Positions 21,980 through 34,569 are shown, counted from the stretch's first letter. The stretch: DNA of 64,000 nt from Cavia porcellus (GCF_034190915.1 NW_026947485.1:30517519-30581518); one strand, 5' to 3'. Made by a program: numbers and translations. The notes: generated from the sequence alone by a model not told the origin.

Positions 21980-22736
21980 AATCACTGTGGAAACCAGCGT
22001 GGAGATTCCTCAGAATGCTAGGATTAGAGGTCCCATTCGACCCGCTATTCTCTTCCTGGGTATTTTCCCAGAAGAATTAAAAGCATCATATCACAGTGAT
22101 ATATGTGCACCTATGTTTATAGCAGCACAATTTATAATAACTAAATTTTGGAAACAACCCAAATGCCCACCAACTGAAGAATGAATATAAAACATGTGGT
22201 ATTTTTATGCAATGGAATACTACTCAGCTATAAGGAAGGAGAAACTCAAGGATTTTATAGGTAAATGACACTAGAGACCATAATCATAAGTGAAATAAAT
22301 CAGACTCTCATGTATAAACATCGTATTGCCTTCCTTCTATAAGAAACTGAACAATTAAATAAGGTCCAAAGGGTAGCATAGACATTGTGAAAGGGAATGA
22401 AACTGCTCAAAAGGAAAGAACAACTGGGATGGGGAAAAAGAGAAAAGAAGAAAGAGAAAAATACATACATGCCTATAAATATGCATATAATATACATACA
22501 CAAGATAGTTAAGACAATTGTACTATTTATTCTACTGTGGGAAATAAACTGTGATTGCTTGTATTGCTTGATCTATTTTGCAAGCCTGCATCTTGTAATC
22601 TAAGCACGATTTTGGAGACAACAATGTGCAGTACAATGACTATTGTCAGTTTCCTATCAGCTTGCTTTGAAAGCCTATATTGATTCTACTGTTTTATTTT
22701 GTTTTGTTTAAAATCTTTAAAATTAAAAAAAAAAAA
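21980..22736 (+). mobile_element. L1 3' fragment with ORF2 C-terminus and poly(A)
   Basis: The frame 21,987-22,184 ends in FIAAQFIITKFWKQPKCPP, the L1 ORF2 C-terminus. TGCAATGGAATACTACTCAG (22,209) and AAGTGAAATAAATCAGACTC follow. The 3'UTR (about 22,500-22,720) includes one unit resembling the tandem units of the L1 at 36.8 kb (in reverse orientation: GGCTTTCAAAGCAAGCTGAT against GGCTTCAAAGCAAGATGTTA). A poly(A) of about 12 closes it at 22,724-22,735. Severely 5'-truncated. Confidence 0.9.
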
Positions 22737-23129
22737 GAATTCAGAAAGGAACAGGAGCCCGGAGTAGAGAGGGGAGAATGGGAGAATCATTTAACACAAA
22801 TAGAACGAGCAAAGGATGTGTTCGTTCTCCCTGGCCCAGATTCACTTCTGTAAAATAATCACAGAGACGAGCTTTGCCTAAGAGTCTACAACACAAGGAA
22901 AACAGCATTGTTATACTGTTCTGATGGCTGTTAGGTGTAGGAATCATATTCTAGTCCTGGATCAGCTTGGGGGTGTCAAGGCCCTCATCTGGGACACAGC
23001 AGTGGGTGAGCATACTGGACAAGGGCTCACATTCTATCCAGCTATAAAACTAAGAGTTTGCCATGAATGTTGCTCTCAGGAACTATTATAAGAACAGAGT
23101 TATATATTTACAGATATGTTTGCATAAGT
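22737..23129. other. No recognised feature
   Basis: Unique sequence downstream of the L1 poly(A). Confidence 0.5.
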
Positions 23130-23490
23130 TTTAATTATAAAGTTTCAAACATATACAAAACTATGTTTATCCAGTTATTTAGAACTTCCCACATTTGTCT
23201 ATTCATTTCCCCTCCCGCTTTTTAATTAAATTATTTTAAAAAACTGATATCATGTCATCTGACTTAATATCCTACAGTATTCAAAACTATGAAGACATGT
23301 AAATAATTGTGAATTCATTATTACACTTGATAGAAAGAACTTTATATAATCTACTATACAGATCATAGGTGTTTTCAATTTTAAGAATGCCTGTTTGCAG
23401 ACATTTTATTTGTTTTAGGGTCCAGATAGAGGACACATGGGACATTTAGTTGTTATATCACCTTAATCTCTTTTAAAGAACAGATATATT
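23130..23490 (-). mobile_element. Probable old L1ME 3'UTR fragment
   Basis: GTTTATCCAGTTATTTAGAAC near 23,164, GGGTCCAGATAGAGGACACA near 23,419 and CATTTAGTTGTTATATCACCT near 23,443 resemble an ancient L1ME-type 3'UTR read in antisense. Low similarity; orientation uncertain. Confidence 0.35.
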
Positions 23491-24769
23491 AAGTAAAATA
23501 TGTTTTTTTTGTGAAGCCAACAAGAATGAGCCTAAGCAGCATTTAAGGAGACTATGGAAATGGTATTGTTACCACGTGACGTGAGCTGGCTTCTCTTCTA
23601 AGGGCAGCAGGTTCTGTTCCTATCAATTTCTTTTTCATGGTCCCCTAGGATCTGTTTTCAAAGAATCACAGAACTTTAGCTGTGGTTGTTTTAAACCAAA
23701 GGCAACTGAGCAGTTGAAACCCTGTGCAGTACCTTCAAAACATCTCTCCACAGTTCCCTGTCACCTTCTTGTGGAAGGTGATTAGAAACAGATCTTTGGA
23801 GTCATCCTCCTTTTACAAACTTAAAAAAGTTTCTTGGTCCTATAGAAAGTACTTTATATTCTACCCCAGCAAATTAGTGTGGCCACTGAGGTGCTTAATC
23901 TCTTTTCTTCAATTTTCACCAGTTTCCTGCTGATTTTGATTGAATTCCAAGTTAAGGCACATTCCCTTAGAAAACAGGAAGACGCCAGCCCTGGGACCTG
24001 GCCCTCTCCCCGCCAATGCCTGGCCAAGCTACGTCAGCTCTCTGGATTTCTGCTGCTTGTAATTGAAGAACTTGAATAAAACATCCAGAACACAGAGTGA
24101 TCGACCAGAATGTTTCCCAGAAAGATTGTGGCATGGCTGGCCCTGTCTCTGCTATCCACATCTCTTTTTTTCAGTGATTGTCTTGCACTTGGGTGGCCCC
24201 TTATGTTTGTACTTCCCATGACACTCTTCAGGTTGGTGTGGCTATCTCTTCTTCCTCCTTTGAAGCCTCTCCTCCTTAGAGGGCTCTGGACTCTCCACTC
24301 CATTATTCCTCTATCTCACCTAAAGATCCTCTTTCAGATTGAAAAAGATTAGTGCATTCTAATTAGTGCCCTTGATTGAGATATAGGCTGCTTCCAATTC
24401 AATATACTGTCCTTTGGGGACATGTTCATTTCACTGGAAGAAAACATTTAACTAATTGATGGTAAAATTTTAGCTACTGGTGTGCAGTTAGCTTATAAGA
24501 GCCTTCCTGGGTGCATTTATAACCCAAGCCTAAGGTAGGCTTTTGTTCTGCTCATGAATGGAAAACATCTTTATGAGAGAATAAACCACACATTGCATCT
24601 AGTAGTACTTCAGGGAGGGGAAAGCAGAGTGGTGGAACCACAAATGGTGAGCAAGAGCTGGAGGACAGTAGTGACTCACACAGCCAGCACACTGGTGTAG
24701 GGACTATATGCATCTTAGAGAGAAGGAGGGGACAGAATGTGGGTGTTAAGTCTGTTTAGATTTATATGG
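23491..24769. other. No recognised feature
   Basis: Several overlapping 60-90 codon frames lie at 23.7-24.35 kb on both strands. None has a domain, and reading direction is not favoured. No repeat family recognised. Confidence 0.45.
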
Positions 24770-24915
24770 AAATCCTGGCTTAGAAACTCACTGACTCTGT
24801 GAATTTGAGCCTTTTATACCTGTAAAAAGGGAATGATAATAATATTTATCTCATGGGATTACTACAGAGATTAAATGAGATATTTATTGTGAAAGTATCT
24901 GGTATAGATCCTATA
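24770..24915 (-). mobile_element. MIR SINE
   Basis: AACTCACTGACTCTGTGAATTTG, CTGTAAAAAGGGAATGATAATAAT, CATGGGATTACTACAGAG and ATTAAATGAGATATTTATTG read as the reverse complement of MIR in the correct order. Confidence 0.75.
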
Positions 24916-25196
24916 TAGATCCAGGCTCTGTCTCCAGATATTTTAGGTGGATTCCAGTAATCAACATTTAGCTTTCAAAAAATTCCTCAAGCCATTGCAA
25001 TTTTAAGGTTTATAACAGTTGTATTAATATATTTTAGTTTGTTTTATCTAGGACTCAGGCCTAAATGTTGGTAGAACATTGGTTCCTTATGCCCAAAAAA
25101 GGAAATAATGCAAGACATAGTCTTAGACTTGTTTTGTGGCCATCCAGTCCAATCACTTACCTGTTGATTGAATCCTTTTGCCATCTAGTTCAGGCC

Positions 25197-25335
25197 AGTG
25201 TGTCTTAAATTTTAGCCTCTATCAGACTTACCTGGAGAGCTTGTTAAAATCCAGACTGTTAAACTTAAGCCTTAGAGATAAGAAATCAGAAATCTGGGTA
25301 GTTTCTGAGAATTTTCATTTCTAACATACCCCTTG
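25197..25335 (+). mobile_element. hAT (Charlie-type) miniature element
   Basis: AGTGTGTCTTAAATTTTAGC, CAGACTTACCTGGAGAGCTTG, TTGTTAAAATCCAGACTG, CAGAAATCTGGGTAG and CTGAGAATTTTCATTTCTAAC match the 5' part of the same family as the copies at 13.2 and 13.5 kb. Confidence 0.6.
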
Positions 25336-25376
25336 TTAACATTGCTTTCCTTGAGGGCCATTGATCACAACATTGG

Positions 25377-25533
25377 AGAGAAACAGAGAGGAGCAGAGAG
25401 AGAGAGGGAAAAGGAGAGGGAGTGGGCGAGGAAGAGGGAGAGGGAGAGAGAGAGGAAGAGGGAGAGGGAGAGGGAAGGAGAGAGGGAGAGGGAGGGAGAG
25501 AGGAGAGGGAGGAGAGAGGAGAAGGAGAGAGGC
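25377..25533. repeat. Purine-rich GA/GGGAGA low-complexity tract
   Basis: About 155 bases are almost all purine on the plus strand (GAGAGGGAGA-type units of variable length). The frames across it (REREKERE on plus; SLSPSPSS on minus) are composition artefacts. Tracts like this can form triplexes. Confidence 0.9.
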
Positions 25534-26611
25534 CTAACTTCCCAAGACTGTTTTGCACATCTTCTGATAGGTAATAGCTTGAAGCATTAACATATTTACT
25601 CTTTTAGAAAGTTCTTTTTTCAAATTAATCTGAACCCCACTTCCCTTCCCTTTTCGCTCATAGGTTCTTTGTTTTGCCCTTTTGACAAAAGAGTTAAAAA
25701 AAATTATTCCATCATAGTCTGGACAGAGAGTATTTTTATTAGTTTTGGTTTGTGATTCACTATTCTAAGGGTAAAAGATAAGCTGGCTATAGTGACAGTC
25801 TGAAAATAAGGCAAAAACATCACATCATTCTAAGGAGAAAAAAAAATCTGATCTTTTCCTGGGATAACAATTTCAGTCCAACAAGTATGTTTTACTGTTC
25901 ACTGTGTTTGGGGGTGGGAGACACACAGGTGAACTACCACCTGAGGAAGTCCCGTGGAAAAGTGGCAATAGCCACTCTTAGCTCAGTGAACATAGATTCC
26001 TAGCAATGGACAACTCACTGCTCCTCCATGGTTTCAACATAGCTTTGTGGACTTGTGACCATTCCAGCAATGAATTGCATATTTTGGCACACAAGTCATT
26101 TGCTGAAGAAATAAAAATTTAATGACCATATATCTGAAAGTTTCTAACACTTCAGGGAGATTTCAAGATTTATTCTAGCATACCATACAATGAGTTTTAT
26201 TGGGAACTGCAAAAATATATAATTTTAATAGGAATAGGTAAGCACCAAAAAGTTGACACCACTGAAAAAATATTGGCCATGCCAAAGCAACCCCCATAAA
26301 AGCTTGCAGAATGTTTCAGAAAAGAATCAGAGAATTATTTGGGACTGATTTTTCAGTGGGGCTTCAGACAGGGTCTCATTTTTAAGGAAACAAATCTATG
26401 TTCCCAAGAGAAATCTAGGCATTTGCTGCCTTTGAAGGGCAGCTATCCTGCTGATTCTTGTAGCCATGTGAATGTTGTCTCATATATTTGGTGAAAGACC
26501 CCAATTAATAATTAGAGGTACTAAAGCCATATTAAGACAGACAGGGCTCAAGAAGACACCTCAAGTTGAAATGAACTACTCTTCAGCACCTAAAATTTGG
26601 AAACTTAGTAC
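25534..26611. other. No recognised feature
   Basis: AT-rich unique sequence. No repeat or coding signal that I can support. Confidence 0.45.
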
Positions 26612-26800
26612 AGTTAATATATCACTTAACAACAGGGAAAAGACTAAAAAATTTATGTATATTCCCTGATTCTGTCCTTTTGGAGGGTGCTTCCACATAC
26701 TAAAATAGTTACTTTACTAAAAAAAATATGATCTTATGGGACCTCCATTTGCTACATGGTCTGCCACTGGATGAAACGGCATTAAGATGGTGCATAATTG
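26612..26800 (-). mobile_element. MER2/Tigger1-like DNA transposon remnant
   Basis: On the minus strand it starts CAATTATGCACCATCTTAATGC, then CAGTGGCAGACCATGTAGC and GGAGGTCCCATAAGATCATAT, the familiar Tigger1/MER2 order (CAGTCATG..., GGTCCCATAAGATTATAAT). The plus-strand left end has ATATCACTTAACAACAGGG, the other inverted end (CGCTTAACGACGGGG-type). The middle is deleted, leaving under 200 bp and no transposase. Confidence 0.7.
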
Positions 26801-27950
26801 CATGAGGCAAATTGGTGTTTTTACTCTTGGCCATAGTCCCATCTTCATTACCCATTTTTAACCCTTGCTTTAAGCTGATTAATTTATTGCTGTTGATTGC
26901 AGGGTGCAACTCTTAGTCCTGCAGAGCTTTAAAGGATCACTTCTTTGTGACATTTATGTTCCTGAACTTCATTTTTATCGTTGAATCAAAATGGAATATA
27001 CTAGCCCCACAGATGGTTGTGAGATAACATGGGGTATTACATGCAACACTGTCCATGCAGGGTCTGGTGAACAAAATATTTCTACAGTTTTTACACTTTG
27101 GGATAAAGGTCAGTAAGTAGCAACATGTCCATTATAGGGAAAAGAAAACCAGATGGGCACTCCTGAAGGTGAACTTTGCCCTCCGTCTCATTGCTCTTCA
27201 CCAAGGGCTTATTGTAGTTTTTTCCAACTTTGTGCACTGAATCACTGATGTTCAATTTGATCTTAAGAAGAAGCATTGTGGGAAAGGGTTTTATGGTCAA
27301 TACATCTGGGAGATGTGCTAGCAGGCGCATTGGTGTGTTAAGGGCTACAGACTGCCCATCTTTTAGACAAACCTTTTCAACTTGGTTTAAGGTAGCATAG
27401 AAAAACCTACATTTATTTGTTAAACTATTACAAAGACAAAACAATTATAATCAGGTGTACTTTAAGGACTTCATCCCAGTTCACTTGTTCTTGTTAGAAA
27501 ACTAACATCAGTGGAAATTAAAGGATATAACCACAGAGGCTGTAAGAAAGCAGCCTAGAAAAAGACAGTGGAACAAGCAAAAGCTACCAGACCCTACAAT
27601 TGATACAGGGTGGCATTTTCTAGCTGTAGTCCAGTGAGAAGAATTTATTTTCCAGACAAACTATTAACACCCCGTGGGACACCAATATGCCTCAGAACCC
27701 AGTAAGTCCTTAAATCATGGGAGAATCTGTGTCCTTGGCGCTTAATGTAGTCCCAGCCTACAGTAGCACAAAACAGACTCAATGTATGTGGTAACTTCTG
27801 GATGACCGTCATCAAAACAACGATTTCCTAAGGGCACAATTCATTTACATTGTCACCACCGGTAAGAACTGCCCCACAAATCCTTACCCCATAAGCCTTC
27901 TATTTTTCTAGTTTAACCACATTACTGAGCAGACTTCAGACCAGCAGATC
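26801..27950. other. Unrecognised stretch with a 117-codon minus-strand frame
   Basis: The frame at 27,091-27,444 (minus) begins MFCLCNSLTNK and ends LLLTDLYPKV. Composition is protein-like but I match it to no family. Upstream on the minus strand (to about 27,870) protein-like segments appear in different frames, which could mean a decayed retrocopy. No poly(A) or duplication was found to prove it. Confidence 0.3.
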
Positions 27951-29330
27951 ATTTTCTCTGATCAATCTTTTTGAAGAAATCATGGTGAGTTTGTAGAAGT
28001 TGTCCAAAGCTGAGGTGGCCACCTCCCTCGCTTCTCCCATCAACCAGAGCTGTGCACCCAGCAGGTGCCAGAGGACCCAGGGGAAGAAGGTGCTGCCAGC
28101 TGGGCTCTGCACAAGACTTGATCTGCAGAGGCAGGCAGGAGACACTGAATAAAGGACTCTGTTCTCCAACAGCAGATTTCATCGTTGCCAGGTTCACGTG
28201 GGTGTGTTTTCAGTTTGCTTTTCCTTGCACTTGCAACTCTCTTTGCTTTCAGAAAGGGATCTTTTGTGTTTGGTCTCTTCCTGATGCTTTGGTAAACTTC
28301 CTGCCCCACCAGCTCCCGATCTAGCTCCCTGTGCTGACTTGCCTGGGCAGCAAGGCCATGCTCACCGTTCACTGGCAAGTTTTCCCTCCCCAGCACTGCA
28401 CATCTCTGGCTACACAGCTCCAAACGTTTTCCCTTCTGGGGGGAAATGAGCTTTTGCCAGAACTGGGCTCTGGGACACAGAGGACTGACTCGTTGGCTGG
28501 CTGCCCTGGTGATAATCTGGAAGCAATCAAGGGAAGAAAAAGATAACACAGCTGTGATTTTCAAGGAGACAGGTCCTGGGTTTTCTACCTGCCAGCCATG
28601 TTTCCTCTGAGGAGTTTTTCACCAAGTGCTGTAAAAGAGAACTTTTAATCTCATTTCAAAAACCTGGAGCCCCAAATGGTTCCAGATCTTGGGTAGAAAA
28701 TAGGCCAGGGAGAGGAGCATTTCTGAAAAGCCAGGGGTTTGTAAGGAAAGGCAGCTGGGGAAGGGAGGAGGGGGAGGTGGGCAGGATGCCACTGCAATTC
28801 TGTGTCTCGGCTTCACGTGTGCTTGAGAGGACTTGGTGAACTTGGCGTCCAAGTACTTTCACCCACAAGAATGATATGGTTTGGGTGGAGGCGGAGGGTG
28901 CTGCAGAGGTTGATGAACATAAATCTGTCAGTGAGTGATTTGCAGACATCTGCCTGGAGCACTTGCAGACAAACATTGAAGCCCTTGAAGCAAAGGAAAT
29001 GCCTGCCCAGGCCTGGGAAAAGCTGAACCGAAGAGATCATTCTGGAGACTGCTGAGCCAGGAAAAAGACGTGTCAGTAATAAATGCTTATCATTTAAATT
29101 GGGAGCTAAAAGGAGAGAAAATAAAGAAAGTGACAAATCAATCAGGATCCAGACAGCTTGGGAACTCAGTATTGTTTTTGTTAGGAATAAATGAAAGCCA
29201 CAGAAATGCACCACCAGATCCTGGCAGCTCCTGCAGTCTGTCAGGCACCTTGTATCACTCCTGCCACCAGCCTGCCTGGCTGTAGCGGAGTGACAAGACC
29301 TGGGAAGTCCCCAGCATGTGGCTTCAGAGA
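27951..29330. other. GC-richer repeat-free block, function unknown
   Basis: This block is visibly richer in G and C than its neighbours and contains none of the repeat families seen elsewhere. It carries many overlapping frames on both strands, including a 174-codon minus frame at 28,040-28,564, but none shows a domain or a consistent reading direction. It could be a conserved non-coding or regulatory block; only a comparative alignment would tell. Confidence 0.35.
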
Positions 29331-30319
29331 CTTACTCACCAGGGTGTTTCATCTTTTTTTTTTGTACGTAATTGGCAGAATCACTTCTAGTTTACAGCAG
29401 TCATTCTGGTAAACAGCTGTTACTGTGGTTATTTTTAAAAACACTTTCAACGTTTACCAGTTGATGACCACATAGAAGACCTGTGGTAAAGGGCAACTGG
29501 GTGTGTGGGGTTGCAAGATCAGACCTCCATAGACCGACCTTTTAAATGGGCTACTACCACTTATCTTGCCAAGATGTTGAAAGAAGATGTGTGGAGTTGA
29601 GCTAACTGTTAAGTATGATTTTACACCTTCCCACCCTGCTCCAAATGTCAACTCTTCTAACTCTGAATATGTCTTGATTTAAGAATTGTCTTTTCTGGCT
29701 GGTAAACTGATGGAATTGACACCTGGTTAGGTATCTGGCAGGTATACACGAGGAGACCCAGTGCTTAATAAAATCCATCTTATTTCCTCCCCTGACTGTA
29801 TTTGATGATGATCGCTTCCTGCTGTCTGCTCCAGCTTCTCCCTGTGACACAGTGGAAGCTGGCATCTTCTGCAGAAAAGGTTGAGAGATTCTGTCCAGAG
29901 TTCACCTGACCCTGTGGTGGTGTAATGCAGTGAAATCCCCATTAGCATGAAACCAGGGTGAATGCAAACAGTGGCAGTTTTTGGTGCAGAACTGGGCTTT
30001 GTGGTTTCCCATAACACAAACAGTAAATAGGTGCTTTCTCCCTTCTGCTTGGGGCATTCCATAAACTTCATATTTTAAGACACAAAACTTCAGACTTCAA
30101 AAGACACTTTCAGTGGGGAAGGGAAAGCTGCATCTTTTAAAAATCTTGAATCACTCTTCTTGTGAATTTTAAAGCAGCAATAGCTGATGCTACGCTTCCT
30201 GTATAAGGAAATACACAGGACCTGAAAGCCTTGCATTTGCTCAGAGAGACATGGCGCGAAGCTTAGCCTCCCAATGCACAATCATGGGATTTGAGGATTT
30301 TTTTTTTTGAGCTGAGCAT
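29331..30319. other. No recognised feature
   Basis: Unique sequence. A poly(T) of about 10 lies at 30,299-30,309. Confidence 0.5.
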
Positions 30320-30482
30320 TGCACCCAAGCCTTAGCACATCTATTGAGTGTTTACTTTTCTCACTCCTAATTTTCTTATCTTCTTCCTTCATTGAAGTGC
30401 TGTGAAAATTAAAGCAGGTGATTCATCTAGTTTTTTACCTATGGGTATTGCATGTTAGTAAATACCAATAAATGTTTATCAG
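30320..30482 (-). mobile_element. Probable MIR fragment
   Basis: GTGCTGTGAAAATTAAAGCAGG near 30,397 and AGTAAATACCAATAAATGTTTATC near 30,459 resemble the antisense end of MIR (GAGGATTAAATGAG..., CTCAATAAATGTTAGC). Only this end is recognisable. Confidence 0.45.
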
Positions 30483-33184
30483 GACTAACATATAGTGGTT
30501 TATATTATTCTTCTGTCACATCAGGTCAGCCTTCCCTCTTCAGTTCTAGGCTTCATGGGACTGGAATTGGGTCTCTGTTTTGTCAGTTCTACATGGGATC
30601 ACTGCAGCCTTGAGTGAGTACACACAGCTGATGGTCATTCAGCATTGGAAATATTGGTCATTCATGACAAGGGAAAGTCAACCATGAACAGAGAATAGAT
30701 GGAGAATCACTTCAGGCTCTTTAAATAGTTATTTTTAAAGTTCCAAATACATGTCTGGGATTTTCCAGGAATACAATAAAATAACAGTATTCCAAAATTT
30801 CTTATAAATTCTTATACATCTAGTCAATTGTTTTCCAAACATGAAATTATTTAGTTTAGAAACTTTCCAGACATTCTTACTTTGCAACTCTAGGATTTTT
30901 TTTTTTTTAAATTTGGAGTGATTCTGGCATTCCAATCTATCTGAACCTATGTTTGTTTTCTATAAATCCTCTGACATTCCCTTAATTCTGGTTACCATAA
31001 TGTTTGATTTGATAGCATAAATGTTGTATTATTTATGTGCCCAATATGCAACATATTGGTCCAAGAACAGGAGGCAATACTGATGCCTCTGTAAATAAGA
31101 TGCAGATGTTCTAGAAATGTCTGTGTCAGACAAAAGAGGGCTGCAAAATAAATAGGTGCTATTTGTAAGAGTATGAGAATTTCCTTTCTTACTCACAAAG
31201 TATCCTTACAGTCTTCAAGGTATTAGTAGTTTAAAATAAGACTGTTAGTATTGTTTGGTTTTTAAAGAGCATACAGTGTGCATGTTTTCAACTTCACTGA
31301 CTTTCTCAGAGCTGCCTGCAGGAATCCAAGCTGGACTGCTCAGCCTGATTGAGCACGTCCAGGCCAGGAAAGACTGAGAGGCAGAGCCAGTGCCTGATCC
31401 AGGACTGGGATGACAATGTCCTGCGGGTCACACAGAGTTACATACCAGACTCTTAGACACAGAATATCATCTTAAAGTCTAAGCTGCTATGTTGAAGTGA
31501 CAGAAATTTCAAGATTCAACAAAGTCCAGTAGTAATAGTTTGGCAAATCAGTAAGTAACACTTTGAGTATGAGGGGAAGAAAAATTTAAAAAGGACCAGA
31601 TAGTTTCTTCTATACATCATTCATTCAAAACATTCCAATGCTGGGCTGACCTGATATATGCATTTCCATCAATGCGTCTAAAGGAAGCCATGGCATCTGC
31701 AAGTTAAAGTGCTGACTCACTTTGTGGACAAGGATCATCCAATCCTCTTTTGAGGTGAGGGGCTAGAACCTACTTTAAGACCTATCCCTAGCTTGAGAAG
31801 GACAGGATCCCTAGGGGAAAACCTCAGGAGAGGGAAAGGAAGAAAATGTTATTCCCTCTGGGTCTGTCATATTGCATGGCCTGTATGGAAGGTCTGTGGG
31901 TCAAACTGAACCGAACAGCTCACTAATAAGGGCAAAAGGGTTTGTTTTATAGATTAATGCCTACAGGCCTTATTTATTTTTCCAATACAGATGACTCTTC
32001 TACCCATACGTTGGAGTATTTTCACCTTTCCACTTTGGTGAGTGGCAAAGCAGCTTAGGGTGCAGGAGAGCAGATAGGTGTGTGTTGTCCTGTGATCCCC
32101 AGATTGCCACTGGAAACATTTCCATAATTATTCTCTGAAAGAAAAATAAGAAGAGGCAGAACTTTCACACATTCATGAGACGGCTATTTCTGGCTTTCGG
32201 TTTACCTGCAGCCTCCAGGGTGTCTGTTTGGAGTTAATGAAAGCAGAGTTAGGGACCTCTCTGCTCCACACATCCTGCAGCCCTATCCCCTTTTCTCAGG
32301 GGTTCCCCACAATTTGCCCACACAGTCCAAAATGTAACTATTGTACTTCTTCATTATTTCCACTGTCTCTCACAAGTATTATCCCAATTTTTTGGAGACA
32401 GTGTTAATTTCTGAAAGCCTTTGCATTGCAGGGATCTGGGGAGGTATAGCTGGACTTCTTATTACTATTCATTCTCATGGCACAATTTCCCTTTATAAAT
32501 CTTTGCACTACAAAGTTCTTTCTTTCTATGTAGTTTTAGAAATACAACCTTAGTACAGACTATAAGTGTATAGATGGCTGGTGAAAAAATTATTTCCTTG
32601 ACAAAGAGGTGGAAATTCCATAACAGGGAAGCCAGGGGCCCCTCAATGTCAGAGATCCTTTCCAGGGAAGCTGGCAGGGAAAAAGCTGGCAGTGTAGACA
32701 GAGTCCCTTGCCGGTGTGAATTTTGCTATGGGATCCTCCTTGCCAGGCTTCCCCACCCCCTGCTGTGTTATAACTGCTGCCTGCATCCTTACACCCTGAC
32801 ATACATAAAGAATTCGCTCCGGATTATGGGAACTACGGGGAAGAATGTTCTATATTAAGGTTTCAGGCCAAGTATGGGCCCCTATTCTCAGCCAAGATAA
32901 TTATTGGTGGGTGAATGAATCATGCTTGCCTACACTTGTTGACTACTTAAGCAGAGACAACATTCTAAATTTCAGAACTCTCACTTCCCCCCACAGTGTC
33001 AAGGTTATTCAGAACTTCCCTTAGTTGTGGTTTACTAAAGCAGAAAAGTAATGTTAAATCAGAGAAAACAAGCTTATGAATGGAAAGACAACCATAAGTA
33101 GAGCATGTACTCTGAAGGTTCTACATAAAGATACACACGCAGGTACAAGTGCATAGAGGGGTTTATAACACTGAAGGACAGAAT
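30483..33184. other. No recognised feature
   Basis: A long stretch without a repeat I recognise. A poly(T) run lies at 30,897-30,909. Frames such as 32,341-32,553 and 32,574-32,858 lack motifs. It may contain diverged repeats that I cannot see by eye. Confidence 0.45.
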
Positions 33185-33345
33185 GGGAACGCTGAAGGCG
33201 GAGCCATGGACTCTACAATGAGATTAACCTTGGCCTTGCCACTTATGGCCCAGACAAGTCACCCTGCCTCTCTGGGCCTTGCTGTGTAAAGGGACAACAG
33301 TCGTATTGATCTGAAAGGATTGGCAAGAGGATTAAAGAAAATAAG
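33185..33345 (-). mobile_element. MIR SINE
   Basis: GGAGCCATGGACTCTACAATG, GGCCTTGCCACTTATGGCCC, AGACAAGTCACCCTGCCTCT, CTGGGCCTTGCTGTGTAAAG and GGATTAAAGAAAATAAGGC follow the MIR reverse complement. Confidence 0.7.
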
Positions 33346-33928
33346 GCTTGTGTGGCATTGGGAACATTGGGAAAAATCTCTCTCTCTCTCTTTTTTTTTT
33401 TGGTTTCTCTCTCTTACCCCAGCTCTCATGATCTTCCTTATCTGCTGTTGAATGACACTTCTCAGGTACAAGGCTATTCCTGGGGCAAGTATAGACCCTC
33501 CCAAATGCATGAGTTCTCTCTGCAGCTTAACTATGTGAGTCTCCCTGGGACTCTCTCACTGTGTCTGTGTCCAGCCTACAAGCAGGAAAATGGGTAGCTG
33601 GGACAAGGGAGAGGGCAGAGAACTCATTCCCTAGAGGAGAGACAGCATGTGTGTAGAGACCACAAGTCCTCATTTTGCTTTATTGTCCCATTAGACTTCA
33701 CATACAAAAAGATACAAATTAAAGATAAAATTATTAGCAAGTTTCAAGATGGTGTTCACAGAGCATGAAGGCCTAAGGCAGGGAGGGTCTCCTTCTGAGT
33801 GTGGACTTGGGTTATATGTTCCTGAAGCTGATACAACAATAGCTAAATAGATATGAAGTGAATTAGCAGTCAGTTAAAATCTTACTTTGGCTCTCAAATG
33901 ATTCTTTGGTTTAAGATATCAAAATCAA
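33346..33928. other. CT-rich patch and unique DNA
   Basis: A CT/T run lies at 33,378-33,418 and explains the two antiparallel frames there. The remainder is unrecognised. Confidence 0.5.
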
Positions 33929-34122
33929 GTCAGGTATGGTACTACTCACTTGTATTTCTAGTACCTTGGAAGCCTGAGACAGGAGGATTGCAAGTTTGAG
34001 GCCAGCATGGACAAATTAGTGACTTAGCAAGATTTTCTGTCTCAAAATAAAAGAATAAAGAAAGGATTGGGGATGTAACAGTGCCAAAGCCCTGGGTCCA
34101 ATCCTCAGTTTTTTTTTTTTTT
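33929..34122 (+). mobile_element. B1-dID chimeric SINE
   Basis: GTCAGGTATGGTACTACTCAC, CTTGGAAGCCTGAGACAGGAGG and GCAAGTTTGAGGCCAGCATGG form the 7SL half, then GATTTTCTGTCTCAAAATAAA. AGGATTGGGGATGTAACAGTG and CCCTGGGTCCAATCCTCAGT form the ID half. It ends in a T-run rather than an A-tail, reflecting the ...CAGTACC(A/T) end of the unit. Confidence 0.9.
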
Positions 34123-34569
34123 AAGTGGAAATCAGATTTCATGCTCAGTTTTCATAAAATACATCCAAACTGGGTAAATTATTGTATGAAACTCAGGGTG
34201 GATTGGAATGGGAGAAAGTGTTTTAACTAACAGTCAACCTTAGAGATGTAGATACAAAGAATATTTCACAAATACTTTTGTGCTCCTCTTCCCAGAACCA
34301 TTAGTTGAGTATTTCCCCAACTATGTTACTTGAGAAATGTGTTACACTGTGGATAATTGGGCAATAGGATAGAACAAAATAAAAATTTTTTGAAACTCAA
34401 GTCTACTTAGTGGGACTATCTTTTTTCTGATTATCCCTTATTCTTTTCAAATTAATCTTAGACTTTGGAAAGAGTGAGAAATGTGGATGAGGAGAGACCA
34501 TTTAACAAACTGAGATGTTACCAAGTTTACAAGTGAATTTATAACCTGACAACTAAAGCTGGCCTCTCC
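34123..34569. other. No recognised feature
   Basis: AT-rich spacer before the L1 cluster. Confidence 0.5.

Noticed and set aside
25286..25590. Frames of 85-90 codons rich in RE/ER or SP
   Set aside because: Produced by the polypurine tract on either strand; no sign of a real charged-repeat protein.
28040..28564. 174-codon minus-strand frame, one of the two longest in the window
   Set aside because: It overlaps frames of 90 and 71 codons on the other strand, has no domain and no splice support. GC-rich DNA gives such frames by chance.
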